Assembly: GCA_028751875.1 (NCBI GenBank)
Contig: CM054151.1
Location: forward strand, 35,529,745 to 35,593,744
From: Rapana venosa
Taxonomy: Eukaryota; Mollusca; Gastropoda; Neogastropoda; Muricidae
Direction of reading: 5' to 3'
Length of the DNA stretch: 64,000 bases
In this document: piece after piece, positions 43,861 through 55,390 of the stretch
How the letters are laid out: each line of letters opens with the position of its first letter
Position numbering within the stretch: position 1 is the first letter of the stretch
Notes under the pieces: generated by a model
The model's database searches: none
Told to the model about the DNA's origin: nothing
Seen by the model: the letters and a program-made list of their open reading frames with translations, nothing else
Program-made: the position numbers and the translations under genes

Positions 43861-44019
43861 CTAAAGCAATGAGCGATGCCATGGATACCTGCGTGGACCC
43901 CTGCGGATAATTTCTCCCCAGTACGCTTGCGGAGGATGGGAACAGAGCACGAGATACCCGATGTGCCAAGCTTATCATTTCAATGTATTATGGACAAGGA
44001 TGTAAACAAAGTTGCTAAC
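43861..44019 (+). CDS. M13 metallopeptidase gene 2, exon B, copy 1
   Basis: This follows the acceptor TTTTCCTGCAG. The frame reads AKAMSDAMDTCVDPCG and then meets TAA, because a G has been gained in TGCGGATAATTTC. One base further on the frame would give NF..QYAC and a GGW-like element. M13 proteins carry AMDxSVDPCxDFYxYACGGW here, where the two Cys form conserved disulphides. The donor is GTAAGT at 44020. The same extra G is present in copy 2. Confidence 0.8.
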
Positions 44020-44179
44020 GTAAGTCGCTCCTACGACGTGCGAACAGTAGTATATCATTATTGTTTTCTCGTTTAGCTTTTTAGTACCTGTACATTGACA
44101 AATAGACGTAAACATAAAGACTGAATACAAATAAATAAATAAAAATGAATATATCTACATAATACAAAATAAATAATAA

Positions 44180-44310
44180 GAGAGAGAGAGAGAGAGAGGA
44201 AAAGGGAGGGGGAGAGAGAGAGAGAGAGAGAGAGAGGAAGAGAGAGAGAGATTGAGGAGAGAGAAAAGGAGAGGGGAGAGAGAGGGAAAGAGAGAGAGAG
44301 AGGAGAGAGA
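44180..44310 (+). repeat. (GA)n microsatellite
   Basis: GA tract in the intron after exon B; the shorter counterpart in copy 2 is at about 54035-54092. Confidence 0.9.
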
Positions 44311-44576
44311 GGGGGATGCATGTGTGTGTGTGTACTCGCGCGAACGCGCGCATGTGTTTTTAATGTATGTGTGGGGTATCAGCGCACGCGAGAGCTCTTT
44401 TCTTGTCAATTTTGTCTAACTTTGTCTCTGCGCGTCTGTCTGTCTGCCTGTCTGCATCTCTCCCTTCGATCTCTGTCTCTCTGTCTGTGTCTCTCTGTTT
44501 GTCAATCTGTTTGTGTTGTCTGTCTGTGTGTTTCTGTCTGTGGATACAGATTATTCAGTTTTGAAAAGTCCGTGGT

Positions 44577-47500
44577 TTTGTAAACCAAAGCCCAAACCCC
44601 CTCGTCCTCGTCGTGGGAGGTGGTAACAGTTTATGCTGGCAAACGGGGCTCTGGTGAAGCTGCGACGGGCCTGCAAGCCGGCAGTGGATTTCATAAACCG
44701 CTCAAGAAAGAAAAAGGAGATAAAACGGACTGATTTCAACGTAAACAACTTGGCGAGGAAAAAACGGAAACGAGTAAGGAATTTGTGACAAGTAGGGACT
44801 TGGAAACTCTGTGGTTTAAAAACAAAGAAAACCTGGCTTGGGGGACTTTATGACCCAGCGTAAGATCTCTATCCTGGGTATCATGACACTAGACTGAAAG
44901 GAACAGGTACAAAGGAAATACACTAAACTTCGTTCTGGTTTGGAGTGGAGTGAGCAAAGAGCAGGAGAGCAACACATGATGTAGGTTCATCATACACCCA
45001 GATATGGCAAAAAAGCCTAGTGAGTACGGAGATGTTTCAGAAAGAATCACTAAAATCAGCATTAGGGGAAGGCGACAGAATTATTAACTACATACAGGTT
45101 TATGCACCTTGCAATGACTCCTACTCAGATGAGGTTAAGGACTGTTCTTCGAAAGCTCTCTGATGTTATCAACGGTATCCCTGACAAAGAAGATCTATAT
45201 GCATGGGGGGACTTCAACGGCCGGATTGGGGAGAAAAAGGAGCTCCATGGACAAAACATCTTGGTCCACACAGTGACCGCAGAAGGACCATGCAACTACA
45301 ACGGCAACCTGGTACTGGAAACTTGCGCGGGAGCATGACCTGATAGCCCACCAACACCTTCTTCCAACATCGAGCTACTCAGATTTTATCCCTGGTACAA
45401 TGGAATGACATAAACATTTCGTCCCAAATCGACTTTGTGTTAACAAGATCCAGCATACGGAACAAAGTTGCAGATTCAAGAGCTATCCAAACGCGGGCCT
45501 GGACACAGACCACGGGCCCAGTCATCCCCAACGCTAACACCAAGAAAAAGAGGAGGACCACCAACAGAAAAAAAAGCAGCCTGAAAGACTGAATATGCAC
45601 AAGCTGCAGAACGAGGAGGTCAAGTTTCAGATAGAGCACAACTGTAAGAGAGAATTTGGGGACTCTGTTGACCCCACATCCTGGATGCAGAGCAAACCTG
45701 GCACACTTTTAAAACCCGCTGTGCAGGACTCTTTGAAAGAAGCATGTGGTGTGAAAGACTAGAGGAAAATACCGAAAGGCAACAGCTTGGTGGAACAAAG
45801 AAGTGAAAGAAGCAATCAGAGAGAAGAAGAGTCTTTACAAGACCTGGATTAAATCAAAGAAAGAAGAGGACTACATCAGGTACAGAATTGCACGAAGACA
45901 CACCAAGAAAATAGTCAGAACAGAAAAGGGAAAATTCATGGAGAAAATATGGAGAAAAAGGGTAAGTGAAAAGTGCAAAACCTCCACAAAAGGAGTTCTA
46001 CAAGAGTGTGAAAGCAATGAGAATGCGAGACAAACCCCTTTGACCCCCCCCCGCTGTAATCAACCATGAAAAGGACAAAGGCCTGAACGAGGAAGAAAGA
46101 TAGTGAAAAGATGGAAAGAATACTTCAAAAAAACTGCTAAAACCCTGCAGGACAACAGGTACAGAACCCATTTCCCCAGTTCACCCCAAACTACCCAGAC
46201 CACTCAGAACCTACCATCTTGGAGAGTGAAGTCAGAAGAGCAGTGAAGCCCCACCCCTAAAGGGAAAGCAGCAGGCGACGATGGCATAAAAAACTGAAGC
46301 CATCCATGCATGTGGGGGAAAAGTATATGTGGTCACCACCATCTTCAAAAAGCTTGGAGGAGAGGAAAGTACCAGGGGACTGGCAGAATGCAATTATAGT
46401 GCCAATTTGGAAAAAGAAGGGGCAGCAAGAAAGACTGCAGTAACTACAGGGCATATCACTCCTCAGCCATGTAGGGAAAATGTATGCAAAGATCCTAGAC
46501 CAGCGCACTAGACAAAAACGGAACATTCCTTAGTGATGCTCAGTTTGGATTCAGGAAAGGAAGGGGGTTTGCACAGATGCAATCTTTGCTCTCGGGGACA
46601 GCTTGTGAGGAAGGCGATCGAACACAACCGAGATCTCCCCCCTTATCTTTGTAGATCAAGAGAAGGCTTTTGGACCGGAGTAAACAGAGACAAGTTGTGG
46701 AAGGTGCTGGAGCAGTAGGGGGCGTGAAGGGGCAGTTTGCTGGACAACATCCGAGCTATCTATGCCAACAGAAAGAGCGCAGTCCGCACAAACCAGTGGA
46801 ACATCTAAACTGGTTCCCATTACACCCGGGGGGTGAGGACAGGGCTGTTGCCTCTCCCCTCTGCTCTTTGTCATTTACATGGCCCAGATTGAAAAGGAGG
46901 CCAACCCAGACCTGAGGCACTCAACGAACTCATGTTTGCTGATGACCAGGCAATAATTACATAGCAAGAAGGCACAGCTCCAGGAGCACACAGATCAACT
47001 CAACAGCACCCTGCCAGGCCTATGACATGAAAATCAGTGTCAGTAAGACCGAGGTAATGACAGTCAGCAGGAGACCACACACTCTGGACATCAATATCAA
47101 TGGACCCCAAAGTTAAATCAATTCAGCGAATTTAAATATCTGGGCAGTGTATTTGCAGAGAACGGAAGATTAGACCTTTGAAATTGAGACAAGATGTCAG
47201 AAGGCTAATGCGGTCAGTTACCAGCTCGCCCCTTTCCTGAAACATCCCAGCATTCCCATGGCCCAAAAAGGCAAAACTGATTAACACCATCTTCCTGCCA
47301 ACGCTCACTTTACCAGTGTCAGACATGGCCCCTCACAAAGGCTCTCAGACGTAAACTAGTCAGTGCGAAATGAAATGCCTAAGAAAAAGCAGTCAACAAG
47401 ACCCGAAGAGACAAATCAGAAACGAAGTCATCAGAGACATGGTAGGTGCAACACCAGTTTCCCACAACACATCGACCAGCAGAGGATCAAGTGGTTTTGG

Positions 47501-47731
47501 ACACCTGACACGGATGCCTCACAACCCGCCAGCTCTTCGGGCCTACAACACCCGGCACTCAGGAGGAAAGCCAAAGGAACGACCAAGAAGAAGGGTGGAG
47601 TGATTCCGTGGCCGACACCCTAAAAGCCCACGGCATGTCCCTCCTCCAGGCTCACGCCTCGCTGCCGACAGACAGCTATATCTCCCCGCGACACCTCCGG
47701 GAGTATAAGCGGAAGACAAAAGTAAAAGTAA
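44577..47731 (+). mobile_element. LINE insertion (endonuclease + RT), present only in copy 1
   Basis: Domains appear in order: a VGTWKLCGL start (about 44790; family GTWNVRTL), VYAPCN (45095-45115), GDFNGRIGE (45208-45234), a basic linker IREKKSLYKTWIKSKKEED (from about 45810), WQNAIIVPIWKKKG (about 46380-46425), FVDQEKAFD-like (near 46650), MFADDQAII (46932-46959, the FxDD catalytic motif), and the C-terminal RNEVIRDMVGATPVS and IKWFGHLTRMP (about 47420-47520) ending PRRR. The 3' end is AAAGTAAAAGTAAG. The uninterrupted counterpart in copy 2 reads GTCCGTTGGTGTTGTATG at about 54346-54363. Short GTTGGT-like sequences on both sides suggest a 6-base target duplication. Several frame shifts. Confidence 0.88.
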
Positions 47732-47959
47732 GTTGGTGTTGTATGTATGTCTTTTGTTTTCCACGATTATTATGACGTTCTGTTAAATTTCGTTACCATA
47801 AGTATAAGGTGTAACTGGTTGTATTTTGTTTTGTTTTTTTTGTTTTTTTCTTTTAAAGCAAACAATAAAAAAACGAACTGCTCGCATTTCGTGTTTTCGG
47901 TAGCTCTTAACACATACACACTCACACACCCACACGCCCACACCCACACTCTTTCTCTC

Positions 47960-47971
47960 TAAACACACACA

Positions 47972-48018
<47 letters not shown>

Positions 48019-48040
48019 TCTCTCTCTCTCTCTCTCCTCC
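47960..48040 (+). repeat. (CT)n microsatellite
   Basis: CT tract broken by the LINE at 48040 and resuming at 49555. Confidence 0.92.
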
Positions 48041-49550
48041 GGAATTGTCTAGCTGCAACAAACATTGATACGCCTTATATGGTAACCGTTCATTATTTAT
48101 TTGTAATAATTTAAAAACCAATATCTTATGCAGGTAGAGTATGAATTTACATAGAGAGGATATCTACACAAATCTCCATATTTCATTTTGTTTGGTGTTT
48201 TGGTTGGCACACCTAAAAACCTTTTGCATGCCATCATGTGGACTTTTTCTATATGTTCTAACTGGTTTATTCCCCATACTTCAGCAGCATATAAGCAATA
48301 TTGGCTGTATTTTTGTATCAAAAATATTGAAAAAAAGTATTTACTGTCATCTCTTTATTATTTCCGAAAAAAAAACCCTTTTTGAGCTGAACTACTGCCT
48401 TTTCCCTTTTTTTTACTAGATTTCTGTGTTTCCGTTTTTCGCCCCCAGATCATAGTTGTGGAACCTAAACCCTAAATAGCAATAATTGGTTTTCTACTTC
48501 TAAGCTCTTACCATCATTTGAACCTTTCTCATGTTTACCCAAAAAGCCCCCTTTTCTAAATACCAAAAATTTTTGTTTTATCTATGTTTACATCTAACTT
48601 AATCTTATTACAGCAAATTTTTACAACATTTAACTGATTTTGAAGACCACTTGGTGTTTGTTGATATCAGTGCTACATCATCTGCAAATAAAAAGTGAAT
48701 AATTCCATAATATCTGGAAAAAAGCTTTTTACCCCATGTTTACCCCTTTCGTTAATTTGATCTGCTAACTGGTTTACAAATAGGGAAAACAGTTAGTCGG
48801 GCTAAGAACACAGCCTTGCCTTAGCAATTGGGGCCAATCAAACATTTTTAGTTAATTCAAAAATTTGCTCGAACGCATGATTTTAATGACCTGTACATAG
48901 CTTTGTAGTGCAACAAAGAATTTACCATGTCACCTTGATCTTGAATGCACTGCATGAGTTTGTTATGTGAACAGAAATCAAAAGTTTTTCTGAAATCTAC
49001 AAAGCAAAAATAGAGTTTTCTTTTCCCGTCTGCTGGGGAAAGGGTCTTTCCTCATGACAACTCTTTTGTGTTCAAAGTTGTTTTGTCCATGTGATACCCC
49101 CCCATTTTGAACCACCTCCTTGTACGACCTAGTGCCTGGAACAACTGGCACAGAGGAATTCTTTTTCCCCGATTCTGATCTCTGGATTGAGACAATTGTC
49201 CCTTTCTCTGTTTTCTGTCTTGAGTTGATACCTGGGGTAACTCTCGAAATCTGCCTTTCTGTGAGGCTTGCCATAATTTCTCCTTTCTCTGGGGACCCAC
49301 GCGGTGGAGGGGTTTCCATCTGTCAAGTGGGTTGTAAACGAGTCAGCCCCATCTTGTGGGTGTTGTCAAAAATCTTCTTCCTTGCTGGTGTCTATGCTGC
49401 AGATGCCTTTACCCGGTAGCTGCTTGAGTTTCCAGGCTTTTTTTATTCCTGCCGTATCCATTCTGCCTGCTAGTTTTCACTTGAGGCCAGTTTTTCCCGA
49501 TGACTGTGGCTGAATGACCTTGACTGCTCCTTATCTTGCACATAAAGTTT
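48040..49550 (-). mobile_element. Second LINE insertion in copy 1, minus strand, CR1/L2-like RT
   Basis: Reading down the minus strand: an open frame with TERQISRVTPGINSRQ and VPVVPGTRSYKEVVQNGG (about 49319-49090, not recognised, perhaps ORF1-like). It is followed almost directly by RT motifs: FVDFRKTFDFCSHNKL (about 49010-48960), RQGCVLSP (about 48810), LFADDVALIS (about 48688-48662, the catalytic FADD), then AAEVWGINQLEHIEKVH and KRFLGVPTKTPNKM, YGDLCRYPLYV (48290-48160), which match the conserved thumb/C-terminal region of CR1/L2-type LINEs. The endonuclease and early RT are missing, so the copy is internally deleted. Both ends lie in the CT tract. Confidence 0.82.
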
Positions 49551-49554
49551 TCTT

Positions 49555-49688
49555 TTCTCTCTCTCTCTCCTCTCTCCTCTTCTCTCTCTCTTCTCCTCTC
49601 TCCCCTCTCTCTTCTCTCTCTCTCTCCCCTTTTCTCTCCTCTCTCTCTCTCTTTCTCTCTCTCTTCTCTCTCTTCTCTCTCTCTCTCT

Positions 49689-49725
<37 letters not shown>

Positions 49726-49790
49726 CTTCTCTCTCTCTCTTTCTCTCTCTCCTTTTCTCTCTCTCTCTCTCTCTCCCTCTCTCTGCTTGC
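49555..49790 (+). repeat. (CT)n microsatellite
   Basis: Continuation of the CT tract interrupted by the LINE; ends in CTCTGCTCTGCTGC, matching the CTGCTCTGCTCTG and TTGCTTGC region of copy 2. Confidence 0.92.
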
Positions 49791-49966
49791 TCTGCTCTGC
49801 TGCTTTTCGGTTCTGTTCTACTCATTTTCACACACACACACACACACACACACCTTACACACGCACACCTTTACAAAACACAAAACCCCACACACACACA
49901 CACACACACAACACACAACACACCCTTACACCCCCCCCCCCCCCCCCCTTATTTTTTATTATTTTT

Positions 49967-50172
49967 TTTATATCGAGGATAAAGGAATAAGCATTCATGT
50001 GTTTTTTACATCCAGTCCCCGTAAAGCATGCGGTTTTGTAAATGTTGTCATTTGTTTCCCCCGGCACACAATGGTTTACTCTTTTGAAAAGCGGAAAAAG
50101 GAGTTTAACGTGTGCGGGAAGTGTTCTGCATGCTTTCGAACACGGGGCCCCGGTTTATAGTCTCATCCGTCA
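49967..50172 (-). mobile_element. SINE family A copy, minus strand (copy 1 of the duplicated locus)
   Basis: The + strand shows TATCGAGGATAAAGGAATAA, ACATCCAGTCCCCGTAAAGC, CCCGGCACACAATGG, TTTAACGTGTGCGGGAAGTG and GCCCCGGTTTATAGTCTCAT. The allelic counterpart is at 55190-55390. Confidence 0.85.
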
Positions 50173-50399
50173 CACACACACACACACACACACACCACAA
50201 AACACACACACACACACACAAAACACACAACGCACAAGCACAAGCACAAGCACATGTACATGCGTGTATATATGACCAGAAGAAAGGGAGGGAATGGATG
50301 TCTTTTTTATACTTCTTTACTCTGAATCCATAGCTGTGGGTTTTTCTTGTTTCTTATATATGGAGTAAATTTTGTGGTGAAGGGGATAGGGTGAGGATG

Positions 50400-51140
50400 G
50401 TAGTGTTGTGTATGTAAGTGTTTTTTTTAATGATACATCATTTTCCTTGTTTTTTAAACCCTTTTGGGTTTTTGTTTTTGTTGTTTGTTGTTGTTTTGTT
50501 TGGGAGTTTTGTGGGGTGGGGGTTCTGGGTTTTTTTTGCTTTTTTTTTGTTTTTGGGTTTTGGGGGGGTTTTCTGAGGAGGGGGGGGGGGATTTTTTTGG
50601 GGCTCTTTTTCTCGTCTTTTGTTAGTTCTATATTGTTTTCATTTGTTTGGTGTTTTTCTTGTCCTGTTAGTTATTTTCGCTGTTGTTGTTGTGTACTATG
50701 TTGGTGTTTGTTTTTTGTTTATTTTTCCCTTTTTTGGTTTTTTTTTTGTTTTATTCATCTTTTTGTTGTTGTTTTAATAAGTTGTTTGTATGGTTGAAGG
50801 TTTTTGTGTGTTTTTGTGTGTGAGGGGGGGGTGGGGGGGGGGAGGGGGGAACAGTTGGGGTGTGTTTTTTTTTTTTATTTTGTTTTTTCTTCTTTGTTTG
50901 TTTTTGGTTTGGTTTTTCTTTGTTGCTTTTTTTTTTTGTGTTATGACGGATATTTTTTCAAAAGATTTTGAAAATTATTTGATTGAATGGGCTAAAATTT
51001 TTTTTTGGGGTTTGTTTTGTTTTAATTGCACAATCTTTGTTTTTGTTTTTCTTTTTTGTTTGTATGTTTACCATAGATTAGGTTTTTTTTTTATTGTCTG
51101 CATATACATTATCTTTTTTTTCTCGTTTTTTTTTTTTTTT
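50400..51140 (+). repeat. T/G-rich low-complexity tract with inflated homopolymers
   Basis: TTTTTG-rich sequence with G runs; the counterpart in copy 2 (55690-56340) has shorter homopolymers but the same order of short motifs. The large Phe-rich open frames are repeat translations. Confidence 0.75.
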
Positions 51141-51432
51141 AGATAGAGGTTTATGAAAAAAAGCAAATGCAGCTTATTCAAAGTACCATTGAAAATTTTA
51201 AAATTTACTTTGACTTTTACTGTGCACACACCACACACCCTTTACTTCTTACTTACAACACACACACAACGCGCGCGCGCGCGCGCCCCCAAAACAACAC
51301 CACACCCACCATTCCCACTCTCTCTATCTCTTCTCTATCTCTTTTCTCTCTGCTGTCTTCTGTTGTCTCTGTCGTCTGTTCTGCCTGTCTCGTTCATCTC
51401 ATTTCTTCTTGTCTGTCAATTTTTTTTTTTTG

Positions 51433-51932
51433 NNNNNNNNNNNNNNNNNNNNNNNNNNNNNNNNNNNNNNNNNNNNNNNNNNNNNNNNNNNNNNNNNNNN
51501 NNNNNNNNNNNNNNNNNNNNNNNNNNNNNNNNNNNNNNNNNNNNNNNNNNNNNNNNNNNNNNNNNNNNNNNNNNNNNNNNNNNNNNNNNNNNNNNNNNNN
51601 NNNNNNNNNNNNNNNNNNNNNNNNNNNNNNNNNNNNNNNNNNNNNNNNNNNNNNNNNNNNNNNNNNNNNNNNNNNNNNNNNNNNNNNNNNNNNNNNNNNN
51701 NNNNNNNNNNNNNNNNNNNNNNNNNNNNNNNNNNNNNNNNNNNNNNNNNNNNNNNNNNNNNNNNNNNNNNNNNNNNNNNNNNNNNNNNNNNNNNNNNNNN
51801 NNNNNNNNNNNNNNNNNNNNNNNNNNNNNNNNNNNNNNNNNNNNNNNNNNNNNNNNNNNNNNNNNNNNNNNNNNNNNNNNNNNNNNNNNNNNNNNNNNNN
51901 NNNNNNNNNNNNNNNNNNNNNNNNNNNNNNNN
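51433..51932. other. Assembly gap of exactly 500 N
   Basis: A round-number run of N indicates a scaffold join of unknown true size. The sequence on its two sides is mutually homologous (see the duplicated-locus entries). Confidence 0.98.
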
Positions 51933-52443
51933 ATCTACCTATCTATTATCTATTATTTACTATTAATCTATTTTTCTTCTATCTACCTATTTTACTATTA
52001 CCATCATTTTTCTACCTATCTTTCCAAATTTTTAACTATCTATCTATCTACCTACTATTACCTACTATCTACCTATCTATCTCCCAACTTTTAACCTATC
52101 TACTCTATCATCTATCTATCCTATTACTACTATCAAATATATTACCTATCTAATCTACCTATCATCTACCTATCTACTATCTATCTATCTATCTATATAT
52201 CTACTACCTATCAATTATCTACCTATCTACTCCTCCCTATCTATCATCTATCTATTATCTCTATATCTATCTATCTACCCTATTATCTATCTACTATTTA
52301 CCTTCTACTACTATCTACCTAATTTCTATCTCCCTATCTATCTACCTATTATCTATTTTTCTATCTATCTATCTATCTATCATCTACCTATCTATCTATC
52401 TATCTATCTACCTATCTATCTATCTACCTATCTATCTATCTAC

Positions 52444-52486
<43 letters not shown>

Positions 52487-52505
52487 CCTATCTGTCTATC
52501 GATGC
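51933..52505 (+). repeat. (CTAT)n/(CTAC)n tetranucleotide array
   Basis: Clean CTATCTAT repeats, best preserved at 52340-52500, at the start of the contig right of the gap. Confidence 0.95.
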
Positions 52506-52612
52506 CTGTCAACGTGTGGCTTTCTTTCATAATGTCTTTGTCCATTCTGTTTAGCACTATGTTTCATTCCCCTCTTCTGTATGTTCATCATGTCTTTTCG
52601 TTTCCATGGCAG

Positions 52613-52651
52613 ATACTAACGTGTGCGAAACACAAGCTTGCAGAGATGCAG
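52613..52651 (+). CDS. M13 (neprilysin-like) metallopeptidase gene 2, exon A
   Basis: This 39-base exon lies between the acceptor TTTCCATGGCAG and the donor GTCAGT. After two bases of a split codon it encodes TNVCETQACRDA and one base that joins exon B to give Ala-Glu-Ala-Met. In M13 proteins the ectodomain opens just after the membrane anchor with a Cys-x-(T/S)-xx-Cys pair before the AMDxSVDPC block, and both Cys are present with the usual spacing. The upstream exon or exons with cytoplasmic tail and membrane anchor were not identified. The match rests on this short motif plus exon B. Confidence 0.78.
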
Positions 52652-52684
52652 GTCAGTATTATGTAACAGATCCGCAGCAGAACA

Positions 52685-53040
52685 TGCGTTTGTGTGTGTG
52701 TGCGCGCGCGCACGCACGCGCGAGTGTGTGTATATGTGTATGTGCGTGCGTGCGTGCGTGCGTGCGTTTGTGCGCGCGCGCGTGTGTGTGTGTGTGTGTA
52801 GACAAATGCATATGTGAGCAAGGGAGTGGGAGGGTTGGTGGAGCTGGTAATCTGAGAGAGTAAAAGAGAGCGAGGAGAGGAGAGGGAAAAAAAAACCCCC
52901 CCCGTTCACACACACACACACACACACAACCACACACCACACACACAACACACACACACAAGCATACACACCCAACAACACACGCAAGCACACCACACAT
53001 ACTCACACACACATACTCACAACACACACACACACATCGA
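52685..53040 (+). repeat. GT/CG and CA composite arrays in the exon A-B intron
   Basis: GT/CG-rich 52690-52800 and CA-rich 52905-53035, separated by a conserved 90-base spacer (GTGAGCAAGGGAGTGGGAGG) also present at 42938. Confidence 0.9.
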
Positions 53041-53264
53041 ATTATTTGCACACAGATAAGTCAGTACATAGTCACATGTATGTTTTAAAAACCCTCTTCG
53101 ATGGGTTAATTTTGCTTCTGTATCGTGCATTAAAACAATTTTCTTTTTTTTGAGTTGCTGTTTAAGTAACGGAATATTTCAGCGTTGTTATATACTGAAA
53201 ATTGTCAGTATTTAGAAAGTCCCAGTACTGTTGCCCTTTACATAATTTTATCCTTTAAAGTGTA

Positions 53265-53300
53265 CAAATTATTATATAATTATATATATTTTATATATAT

Positions 53301-53335
<35 letters not shown>

Positions 53336-53430
53336 AATATATGTGTGTGTGTGTGTGTGTGTGGTGTGTGTGGGTTGTGTGTGGTGTGTTTGTGTGGTGT
53401 GTGGGTGTGTGTGTGTGTGTGTGGGCATAT
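53265..53430 (+). repeat. (AT)n followed by (GT)n
   Basis: TA tract to 53345, then TGTG/TGGTG to 53430. Confidence 0.9.
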
Positions 53431-53732
53431 ACACAGAGAGAGTAATCTCTTTGACTTTATAGTCTGTGGGGTGCGAACTGACATCGAACAGAATGAAATG
53501 AAAAGATAAAAAAAAACTATATTTAAAAAAAAATGGTGGCATTTTCATAACTTTCAAACCGAAATCTTAAACAACTGTACTTCACAGATATCTCACGAAT
53601 AATAATTTAAAAAAAAACAAACAACTTCCATCACTTTTGGTTGTTGTTGTTGTTTTTCAAAAAAAAAAGCCCCAACTTAAGTTTTCAGTACTTGACATAA
53701 GGCAACATATCACGAGGAATGTTTTTCTGCAG

Positions 53733-53891
53733 CTGAAGCAATGAGCGATCCATGAATACCAGCGTGGACCCCTGCGGATAATTTCTACCAGTACGCTTGC
53801 GGGGATGGGAACAGAAGCACGAGATACCCGATGATGCAGGCTTTATCACTCCAATTATTTCATGGCCAAGGAGCTAAACAAAGTTCTAACG
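53733..53891 (+). CDS. M13 (neprilysin-like) metallopeptidase gene 2, exon B
   Basis: Bounded by the acceptor TTTTTCTGCAG and the donor G|GTAAGT. In combined frames it encodes EAMSD, TSVDPC, NFYQYACG and W.QKHEIPDDA, and ends LNKVLT. This is the N-terminal hallmark of the M13 ectodomain (AMDxSVDPCxDFYxYACGGW...IPxxxS...xxxLxxxL). The extra G after TGC (TGCGGATAATTT) shifts the frame and is shared with copy 1; a second shift near GATCCATGAATACC is private to this copy. The next exon begins in phase 0. Either the gene is damaged or the consensus shares an error. Confidence 0.85.
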
Positions 53892-54609
53892 GTAAGTCGC
53901 TCCTACGACGTCGCGAACCAGTAGGTATATCATTATTTTTTTCTCGTTTATTTTTTAGTACACTCGTATCATTGACAAATAGACGTAAACATAAAGACTG
54001 AATAACAAATAAATAAAAAATATAAAATAAATAAAAAAAAAGGAGAGAAGGAAAAGAGGAAAAGGGAAGAGGAGAGAGGAGGAGAGAGAGAGATGCATGT
54101 GTGTGTGTGTTTTTACTCGCGCGAACGCGCGCATGTGTTTATTATGTATGTGTGTGATCAGCGCACGCGAGTGCTCGTCTTGTCAATATGTCTCACTTTG
54201 TCTCTGCGCGTCTGTCTGTCTGTCTGCATCTCTCCCTCGATCTCTGTCTCTCTGTCTGTGTCTCTCTGCTTGTCAATCTGTTTGTGTCTCTCTGTCTGTC
54301 TGTGTGTTTCTGTCTGTGGATACAAATATATTCAGTTTTGAAAGGTCCGTTGGTGTTGTATGTATGTCTTCGTTGCCACGATTATTATGACGTTCTGTAA
54401 TTGCGTTACCATAAGTATAAGGTGTAGCTGGTTGTATTTTGTTTTGTTTTGTTTTGTTTTTTTCTTTAAAGCAAACAGTGTTTTAAACACACGAACTGCT
54501 CGCATTTCGTGTTATAGTTGTGTTTTCTGTAGCTCTTAACACATACACACACTCACACACCCACACACCCACACCCACACTCTTTCTCTCTATCACACAC
54601 ACACGCACC

Positions 54610-54629
54610 TCCTCTCTCTCTCTCCTCCC

Positions 54630-54693
<64 letters not shown>

Positions 54694-55020
54694 GCTCTGC
54701 TCTGCTCTGCTCTGAACAATGTTTGTTCATTGTTCATTGTTCTGCTCTGCACTGTTGCGTTCTGTTCTGTTCTGCTCATATCCCCTCTCTCTCTCTCTCT
54801 CTCCTTCTCTCTCTCTCTCTCCTCCCCCCACACCCCACACACAACACACACCCAAACACACACACCACACACTCTCTCTTCCCCCTCCTCCCCTCTCTCT
54901 CTCTCCTCTTCCCTCTCTCTCTTTAACCAAAACCACCAAAAACACAAACACAACACCACAAACACATCCTTCCTCTCTTTCTCTCTCTCTTTTCTCTCTC
55001 TCTCTTCTCTCTCTCTCTTG
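54610..55020 (+). repeat. (CT)n complex with a CTGCT / GAACAATG inverted repeat
   Basis: CT arrays are interrupted at 54690-54775 by CTGCTCTGCTCTG pentamers and by GAACAATG...CATTGTTC, an inverted repeat. CA/AAC tracts follow at 54825-54960. Confidence 0.88.
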
Positions 55021-55189
55021 CTTGCTTGCTTGTTGCTTTTGTTCTGTTCTACATTCACAAACACACAACACACACACACACCACAAAAACACAAACCTTA
55101 AAAACGCACCCTTAACAACACACAAAACACACACACACCACACCCCAAAACCCCCCCCCCCCCCCCCCCACTTTTTTATTATTATTTTT

Positions 55190-55390
55190 TTTTTATTCGG
55201 GAAAAAAAGGAAAAAGCTTCTGTGTTTTTTACATCCAGCCCCCGTGTGCATGCGGCCTTTGTAAATGTTGTCATCTGTTTCCGCCGCACAACAATGGTCT
55301 ACTCTTCTGAAAAGCGAACAAGTTAACGTGTGCGCAGATGTTCTGCATGCTTTCGAACACGGCCTCGGTTTATAGTCGCATCCGTCACAC
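55190..55390 (-). mobile_element. SINE family A copy, minus strand (copy 2 of the duplicated locus)
   Basis: The + strand shows ACATCCAGCCCCCGTGTGCA, TGTCATCTGTTTCC, AAGTTAACGTGTGCGCAGAT, a TTCTGCATGCTTTCGAACAC segment and GGTTTATAGTCGCATCCG, the same orientation and flanks as 49967-50172. Confidence 0.85.

Larger units (their letters stand above)
42400..51432 (+). repeat. Duplicated locus, copy 1 (left of the 500-N gap)
   Basis: This stretch aligns in order with 51933-56660: M13 exon A, GT/CA arrays, AT array, M13 exon B, GA array, TCTG-rich tract, CT arrays, a minus-strand SINE, and a TTG-rich tract ending at the gap. Copy 1 has two extra segments, 44577-47731 and 48040-49550, both LINEs. 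Aligned parts differ mainly by homopolymer lengths and scattered substitutions. Confidence 0.88.

Noticed and set aside
51153..52153. Open frames of over 300 codons
   Set aside because: They run through the 500-N gap and have no real sequence support.
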